Assembly: GCA_024331045.1 (NCBI GenBank)
Contig: JANDJC010000004.1
Coordinates: forward strand, 43,778-107,777
Reading direction: 5' to 3'
Length of the DNA: 64,000 nucleotides
DNA from: Nitrospira sp.
GTDB lineage: Bacteria; Nitrospirota; Nitrospiria; Nitrospirales; Nitrospiraceae
Shown here: positions 59,296 to 64,000 of the stretch, in pieces
Layout: each line of letters starts with the position of its first letter
How positions within the stretch are numbered: the stretch's first letter is position 1
The notes under the pieces: model-generated
Databases searched by the model: none
Told to the model about the DNA's origin: nothing
What the model saw: the letters and a program-made list of their open reading frames with translations, nothing else
Program-made: the position numbers and the translations under genes

Positions 59296-59738
59296 AATGG
59301 ATGATCGTTCTCCTGCTCGTAAGTGGATCGGCCTGGGCCGGAGAAGCCAGACCCATGGGAGACGACCCGGCCGTCGAAGCACGGTTGAAACAATTGGCGA
59401 GCGAGCTCCGTTGCTTGGTCTGCCAAAATCAAACCTTGGCGGACTCGAACGCGCCGCTGGCGGAAGATCTGCGACGCGAGGTGCGGGAAATGATCGCCAA
59501 GAATATGAGCGATCAAGAAATCATCGAGTTTCTGGTCTCACGGTATGGAGATTTTGTCCTCTATCGTCCGCCTTTCAAGACCACAACGGTCTTGCTGTGG
59601 GCAGGCCCCTTTGTGTTGGTGGTGGGAGGAGGCGTCGCGCTTGCTGTGACCTTGAGGCGCCGTCAGCACATGATTCGTGATGCGATGATGACGGAGGAAG
59701 AGAGAAGACAGGTGGAACGGCTGTTGTCGCAGAGGTAA
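59292..59738 (+). CDS. ccmH: Cytochrome c maturation protein CcmH
   Basis: A 148-aa periplasmic thiol protein, with a signal peptide ending GSAWAGEA and a C-terminal membrane helix (about 98-118). The redox motif is LRCLVCQNQTLADSNAPLA, the LRCxxC signature. It corresponds to the N-terminal part of the E. coli CcmH fusion; the TPR part is the separate ccmI next to it. The GTG start overlaps the ccmG stop (GTGA). Confidence 0.95.
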   Translation: MKWMIVLLLVSGSAWAGEARPMGDDPAVEARLKQLASELRCLVCQNQTLADSNAPLAEDLRREVREMIAKNMSDQEIIEFLVSRYGDFVLYRPPFKTTTVLLWAGPFVLVVGGGVALAVTLRRRQHMIRDAMMTEEERRQVERLLSQR

Positions 59739-59745
59739 AAGAATC

Positions 59746-61050
59746 ATGACGCTGACATTTGTCCTGCTCGCTGCGACTTTGACGGTGATCATTCTGGCAG
59801 TGCTGTTGCGCCCGCTTTTGAAGCAAGCGGGCGTGGTAGTGGGGGGGGAGCGGGAAAAAACGTTGCCCGTCTATCGACAGCAGTTTGTGGAGCTGGAGCA
59901 AGACAAAGCCAGTGGATTGCTGACAGAGGATCAGTACCAGGCAGCGCGTCAGGAGTTGGAACGCCGCCTCTTGGAAGAAGTTGGATCAGCGGACAAGGTT
60001 GCCCCGACGGCTGCGCAGTCGGTGAATGTGCGGGGTGTCGCACTGGCGCTCGCGTTGATTGTTCCGACGGTGAGCGGCGTTCTCTACTGGTCATTGGGCA
60101 ATCCCATCGCCATGACACACCCAACGACCGGTGGATTGACCGCTTCGGCGGGCGAAACGGATGACGGTCGGCTGATGGCAGAAGGGTTAAATGCGTTGAT
60201 CGAGCGGTTGCGGCAGAGACTGGAACAGAACCCTGATGATGGAACGGGATGGACCCTGTTGGCTCGTTCCTATATGGTCATGGAACGATATGCTGAAGCC
60301 GTCCCGATTTTCGAGAAAGCCGTCGCTTTGAACCCTAATGATGCGAGCCTTTTGGCGGACTATGCCGATGCGCTTGGGGTCCATCAAGGGCGTAAGCTCG
60401 ATGGAAAACCCGAAGCCTTGATTCAAAAGGCGTTGAAGTTGGATCCCAACAATGTGAAAGCATTGATGCTGTCCGGCACGGTGGCCTTTAACCGTAAGGA
60501 CTTCGCCTCTGCCGTTCGCGATTGGGAGTTGGCGCGAGCCAATTTGCCTGCGGGAGCTGACCCGGAGTCAACTGAGCAACTTACGGCTAGTATCGCTGAG
60601 GCGAAGCGGCGGATGGGAGGAGCTCCCCTGATGGCGGTCGCCAATGCACCACTGGCTCAATCAGCGATGCCACCCGATCATCCTCCGGTTGGCAAGCAAA
60701 ACGGATCCCATGCCATCACTGGCACGGTTGTGTTGGCTCCAGGCATGGAGGCCAAAGCGGCGGGGGCTGAGACCCTATTTGTCTTTGCGAAAGATCCCAA
60801 TGGTCCGCCTATGCCGGTATCGATCGTACGAGCAACGAGAAAAGATCTGCCGTTTTCTTTTCGGCTAGATGATTCGACAAGCCCGATGCCTTCTCGAAAA
60901 CTTTCCGATCTTGAGACGGTTGTGATTGTAGCGCGCCTCTCAAGGTCCGGCACCGCCATGCCTGCGAGCGGAGACCTCGAAGGGATGAGTCCACCGGTGA
61001 AGCCAGGAACAGCAGGCGTTACGATCGTGATCGATCGTCAGCGACCATGA
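59746..61050 (+). CDS. ccmI: Cytochrome c maturation TPR protein CcmI
   Basis: A 434-aa apocytochrome-binding chaperone. Two N-terminal membrane helices (about 1-25 and 100-117) flank a cytoplasmic leucine-zipper-like loop (LEQDKASGLLTEDQYQAARQELERRLLEE, in parts). The periplasmic part has TPR repeats (WTLLARSYMVMERYAEAVPIFEKAVALNPND, KALKLDPNNVKALM) and a beta-rich end domain (GTVVLAPGMEAKAA...LFVFAKDPNGPPMPVSIVRAT). Last gene of the ccm operon, 248 bp before haoA. Confidence 0.93.
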   Translation: MTLTFVLLAATLTVIILAVLLRPLLKQAGVVVGGEREKTLPVYRQQFVELEQDKASGLLTEDQYQAARQELERRLLEEVGSADKVAPTAAQSVNVRGVALALALIVPTVSGVLYWSLGNPIAMTHPTTGGLTASAGETDDGRLMAEGLNALIERLRQRLEQNPDDGTGWTLLARSYMVMERYAEAVPIFEKAVALNPNDASLLADYADALGVHQGRKLDGKPEALIQKALKLDPNNVKALMLSGTVAFNRKDFASAVRDWELARANLPAGADPESTEQLTASIAEAKRRMGGAPLMAVANAPLAQSAMPPDHPPVGKQNGSHAITGTVVLAPGMEAKAAGAETLFVFAKDPNGPPMPVSIVRATRKDLPFSFRLDDSTSPMPSRKLSDLETVVIVARLSRSGTAMPASGDLEGMSPPVKPGTAGVTIVIDRQRP

Positions 61051-61136
61051 TGGCATGCACGATGGCATGATGGGTTGTTGAGCTAAAGCTTGCAGAAATT
61101 TCAGGAGGCCGGTTTCTCGTGACAATGGAAATATTC

Positions 61137-61166
61137 TTGACAACCGCCGAGACATTGAGCTATATG
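61137..61166 (+). promoter_or_regulatory. Promoter of haoA-haoB
   Basis: TTGACA at 61137-61142 with CTATAT (17-bp spacer) or TATATG (18-bp spacer, 61161-61166) as the -10. Predicted start near 61173 gives a leader of about 125 nt. The perfect -35 suggests strong expression separate from ccm. Confidence 0.6.
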
Positions 61167-61298
61167 AGCGCGGCGCGGGAGACCCGTGTGGCATGTGGTG
61201 CCTGGTGTCATCGAATTGAAACAAGGTTCTCGCAATTGGTAAGCACACTACTGAAAAGCGGATGGTGCTCACACATTTAAAACAAAAGGAGCGTGACG

Positions 61299-63008
61299 AT
61301 GAGCGTTAAGTTTGGGCAGAAGTTTGTGATGCTCGTCTGCGGTCTCTTGTTGGCCGCGCCGGCGCAAGCGGACTTCCCAACGGTGCCGAAAGAGACTTAT
61401 GAGGCACTGAAGCTCGACCGTTCGGCCTCTCCTAAGGAATTGTACGAGGCCCTGGTCAAGAGGTACCTTGACCCTGAGCAGGGAGCTGGGAAGGGGATCT
61501 ACGGGCAGTATTGGGAGCCTGTGACGTTCAGCAAGTATTTTGACCCCCACACCTTCTACAAGCCGCCTCAGGCAGTCAAGGAAGTCGCGAGCCGGGAGCA
61601 GTGCGTGAAGTGTCATACTGATGAATCGCCGGGATGGGTTGCCGCATGGAAGCGCAGCACCCATGCTAATTTGGACAAGATTCGCAAGCTGACACCCAAG
61701 GACGATATTTATTACAAGAAGGCCAAACTGGAGCAGATCGAAGAAAACCTCCGCTCGATGGGTAAGCTTGGCAAAAACGAGCAACTAAAGGAAGTGGGCT
61801 GCATCGATTGCCACTTCGAGATCAATGCGAAGGGGAAAGCCGACCATCGTAAAGACATCAAACTGGCGACGGCCGATACCTGTGGGACCTGTCACTTGCA
61901 AGAATTTGCAGAACGGGAATCCGAACGCGATACCATCACATGGCCAAAAGATCAGTGGCCCAAAGGCCGTCCTTCCCACGCGTTAGACTACAAGGCTAAC
62001 GTAGAGGTGGAGGTCTATGCTGGAATGCCTCAGCGAGAAATTGCCGATGGGTGCACTGGCTGTCACATCAACCAAAACAAGTGTGACACCTGTCACTCTC
62101 GCCATGAATTTTCGGTGGCGGAATCCCGTAAGCCGGAGAACTGCGGGCAGTGTCATAGTGGAGCTGATCACAATAACTGGGAGGCGTACTCTCTTTCCAA
62201 GCATGGATTGAAGTATCAGCGTGACAAAGACAAATGGAATTTTAATATTCCGATTAAAGAAGCCATCTCAAAAGGTGGGCTAAGCGCACCAACCTGTCAG
62301 TTCTGCCACATGGAGTATCAAGGGAAAATCACCCACAATGTGGTGCGCAAGGTTCGGTGGGCAAACTATCCGTTTGTGCCTGGCATTAGGGAGAATATCT
62401 CTACCGAATGGGCCGAGAAGCGGCTTGATTCATGGGTGAAAACCTGCACCAATTGCCACTCTGAGAGCTATGCCAGAGCGTGGCTGGAGTTCATGGACAA
62501 AGGCACTTATGCTGGCCTCGATAAATATGATGAGGCTCACCATGTAGTGGAAGAGCAGTACAAGGCGGGACTGCTGACCGGACAGAAAACCAATCGTCCT
62601 GCTCCTCCGCCACCTGTCAAAGATGGTTTCGAGCAGTTCTTCCAGATTTATTGGTCCAAGGGGAACAACCCAGCGGCTAATGAGCTTAAGTTGTTTGAAA
62701 TGGCGGAAGACCACCTTGTTCAATTGCATGTGAGCTTAGCCCATCAGTACTGGGGGTATACCTACACGGTAGGATGGGCCGCCATGAACCGGGCGTATGT
62801 GGAAATTATGGATGACGATACCAGACTCAAAGAAATGCAAAAATTGCTTGCCCGTGTTGATAAGCTCGAAAATGCGCGAAAGCACTCCCTCCTAGATTTT
62901 GATGACACGAATGGAAAGCTGTCGCTTGGTGGCTTAGGGGGAGGAATGATGCTGGCTGGTACACTGGCTCTAGCTGGCTGGCGTAGACGAGAGAGGAAAG
63001 ATCGTTGA
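61299..63008 (+). CDS. haoA: Hydroxylamine oxidoreductase
   Basis: Periplasmic octaheme cytochrome c that oxidises hydroxylamine in ammonia oxidation (569 aa). The ATG at 61299 has AAGGAG seven bases upstream (GTG at 61293 is too close). The signal peptide ends APAQA. Eight CXXCH motifs begin at residues 102, 168, 195, 252, 262, 282, 333 and 383; the fourth (CTGCH) fits the P460 haem. The late block [22 protein letters not shown] (482-503, split here as read) holds the tyrosines where the P460 cross-link lies in Nitrosomonas HAO, arguing for a true HAO, not a reverse-acting paralogue. The C-terminus is unusual: GLGGG, a hydrophobic helix, then WRRRERKDR, like a membrane anchor or sorting tag. 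haoB overlaps its stop. Confidence 0.97.
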   Translation: MSVKFGQKFVMLVCGLLLAAPAQADFPTVPKETYEALKLDRSASPKELYEALVKRYLDPEQGAGKGIYGQYWEPVTFSKYFDPHTFYKPPQAVKEVASREQCVKCHTDESPGWVAAWKRSTHANLDKIRKLTPKDDIYYKKAKLEQIEENLRSMGKLGKNEQLKEVGCIDCHFEINAKGKADHRKDIKLATADTCGTCHLQEFAERESERDTITWPKDQWPKGRPSHALDYKANVEVEVYAGMPQREIADGCTGCHINQNKCDTCHSRHEFSVAESRKPENCGQCHSGADHNNWEAYSLSKHGLKYQRDKDKWNFNIPIKEAISKGGLSAPTCQFCHMEYQGKITHNVVRKVRWANYPFVPGIRENISTEWAEKRLDSWVKTCTNCHSESYARAWLEFMDKGTYAGLDKYDEAHHVVEEQYKAGLLTGQKTNRPAPPPPVKDGFEQFFQIYWSKGNNPAANELKLFEMAEDHLVQLHVSLAHQYWGYTYTVGWAAMNRAYVEIMDDDTRLKEMQKLLARVDKLENARKHSLLDFDDTNGKLSLGGLGGGMMLAGTLALAGWRRRERKDR

Positions 63009-64000
63009 TCGTGACATCAGCGCTGAGTGGGTCTGAAAAGGCTCGCTCAGCCAGGAAACTCCTCCCGTCACTGGGAATTATGCTGGTGACGGGAGGGTTT
63101 TTTTTGTTCGGGTGGTTTCTTTATCTATGGTTTCAGCCGGAGCCGTCACCCTATCAGTACCATTTCGTAGAAGAAGGTTCGGTTGACAAGTTTCCGGAAC
63201 TTGGCCTTGAGGGCTATCCCTCTATCACCGTTCAAAAATACGAAGTTCGAGTTAACTCCATTGACCAACCACTTGCAATTGCCTACCGTGCGAGTCGTCC
63301 AGGTGTTGCTCCGGTTTTGTTGCACGTAGAGAATCGGTTTCCTGAACCAATCTTGTCCATGGGCGAGATGATCTCTGAGACAGTCGCGATGGCCCAAGCC
63401 ATCGCGAAACACGTCCCGAGAGATGCAGTTCTTCTTGCGTGGTGGGATACGGCAAGGAAATTGTCGCTCCTTTCTGATCGCCCGTCACTGTTCCCCTCTC
63501 ATCTTGGACGTCCTCTTATTGTGCCATCCTATTGGAGAGACCGAGAACGAGCAGTTCAACGGTATGAAGAGGAATTTTGGGGAAAGCCAGGTACCGATGA
63601 AGAAAGGAAACGATTTGACCAATTTGTCGAAGCCCTCATTGCTTACCCTCCCCAAGGCGCTGCGCTGTTACGACAACTGGCTGGTTCCAATGAGGCCTAT
63701 GTCGTCGTCCACGTGAGCGATATTTATAAGCTTGGTCTGCTCCGTCCTGATCGGATGGATGTGGCTTTCAAGGACTTTCCGTTAACGGGAAATGTTCATG
63801 GACTGAGTGGTCAGGTCAAGTCTTGGCTCGTGAATAACAATTATAGTAGCTATACACTTCAGTCTTTATCGGAAAAACTGGTTCGGGCGTACTTTTTGAG
63901 GGAAAGTGGCGGGAGCAACATTTTACTCGCAAAAATGCTGCCGTTTTCCAATTCTCGGCCGGTTGACCTTGATGTTTTGCAGTTAATACACAAGGAAGGT
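63005..64000 (+). CDS. haoB: HaoB, partial (continues past window)
   Basis: The open frame runs from a TTG at 63005 (overlapping the haoA stop) or GTG at 63011 to the window end, at least 330 codons. A basic N-region precedes one membrane helix (about 24-43, [21 protein letters not shown]), then a periplasmic body with [18 protein letters not shown] and [21 protein letters not shown]. Position, single N-terminal helix and coupling match HaoB, the conserved partner of haoA in ammonia oxidisers, whose exact role is not established. Codon choice is more A/T-rich than in neighbouring genes. Confidence 0.9.
   Translation, partial: MIVTSALSGSEKARSARKLLPSLGIMLVTGGFFLFGWFLYLWFQPEPSPYQYHFVEEGSVDKFPELGLEGYPSITVQKYEVRVNSIDQPLAIAYRASRPGVAPVLLHVENRFPEPILSMGEMISETVAMAQAIAKHVPRDAVLLAWWDTARKLSLLSDRPSLFPSHLGRPLIVPSYWRDRERAVQRYEEEFWGKPGTDEERKRFDQFVEALIAYPPQGAALLRQLAGSNEAYVVVHVSDIYKLGLLRPDRMDVAFKDFPLTGNVHGLSGQVKSWLVNNNYSSYTLQSLSEKLVRAYFLRESGGSNILLAKMLPFSNSRPVDLDVLQLIHKEG

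Noticed and set aside
61299..63008. Reading the octaheme protein as a reverse-type or nitrite-reducing HAO paralogue
   Set aside because: The tyrosine-rich YWGYTYT motif at the expected P460 cross-link position and the following haoB favour true hydroxylamine oxidation.

Overview
The window reads as a chromosomal segment of a comammox-type Nitrospira, a complete ammonia oxidiser of the phylum Nitrospirota. The decisive evidence is at the right edge. There is a complete octaheme hydroxylamine oxidoreductase gene (haoA, eight CXXCH motifs plus the tyrosine-rich motif typical of true ammonia-oxidiser HAO). It overlaps the start of haoB, which runs off the window. Directly upstream is a full System I cytochrome c maturation operon, ccmABCDEFGHI. 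The rest of the window is not betaproteobacterial in style: fused hisIE, a leuA with a T-box leader, DUF2905-SpoIID-queA, DUF2203, a SpoIID protein in a non-sporulating context, a topoisomerase I with four zinc ribbons, and a CAU tRNA gene without an encoded CCA. No mobile element, CRISPR array or rRNA is visible. The assignment to Nitrospira is inference from gene content; amo and nxr genes lie outside the window.

Layout. 1-6000: two exported LPP20/FlgT-like proteins, a DUF1566 protein, a hydrolase-like protein that lacks its nucleophile, a YciI/DUF2203 pair, and long gene-poor spacers. 6000-18400: rho, rpmE, prfA, prmC and murA, running into histidine genes (hisG, D, B, a 700-bp gap, then hisH, a lipoprotein gene, hisA, F, IE) and a HIT-family gene. 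18400-25600: dnaG-rpoD with a strong promoter, a CAU tRNA, a coiled-coil zinc-ribbon protein, an M48 lipoprotein protease, and the RNase P RNA with its own promoter. 25700-36900: branched-chain amino acid and phospholipid genes ilvB-ilvN-ilvC-psd-pssA, then a T-box leader with a leucine specifier and leuA, a cupin, leuB, a decayed NHL-repeat gene, and asd.

37000-54000: DUF2905-SpoIID-queA, a SurA-N-like membrane protein facing left, an RDD protein, the cell-shape operon mreBCD-mrdA-rodA, an RNase G/E gene, dprA, topA, a lipocalin, and a DUF1269 protein facing left. 54000-64000: ccmABCDEFGHI, then a separately promoted haoA-haoB. This last block is one functional unit: the Ccm proteins attach covalent haem to c-type cytochromes in the periplasm, and HAO, with eight such haems per subunit, is a heavy client.

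Best second-look items: the T-box leader of leuA with a CTC specifier; the C-terminal Gly-rich/hydrophobic/Arg tail of HAO, which looks like a membrane anchor or sorting tag; the ccm-hao block as a likely acquired module; the NHL-propeller pseudogene; the hydrolase-like protein with Gly in place of its catalytic Ser; and a possible bicistronic pair of very small genes with an internal tandem duplication. All calls rest on reading the sequence and family knowledge; no database search was run.
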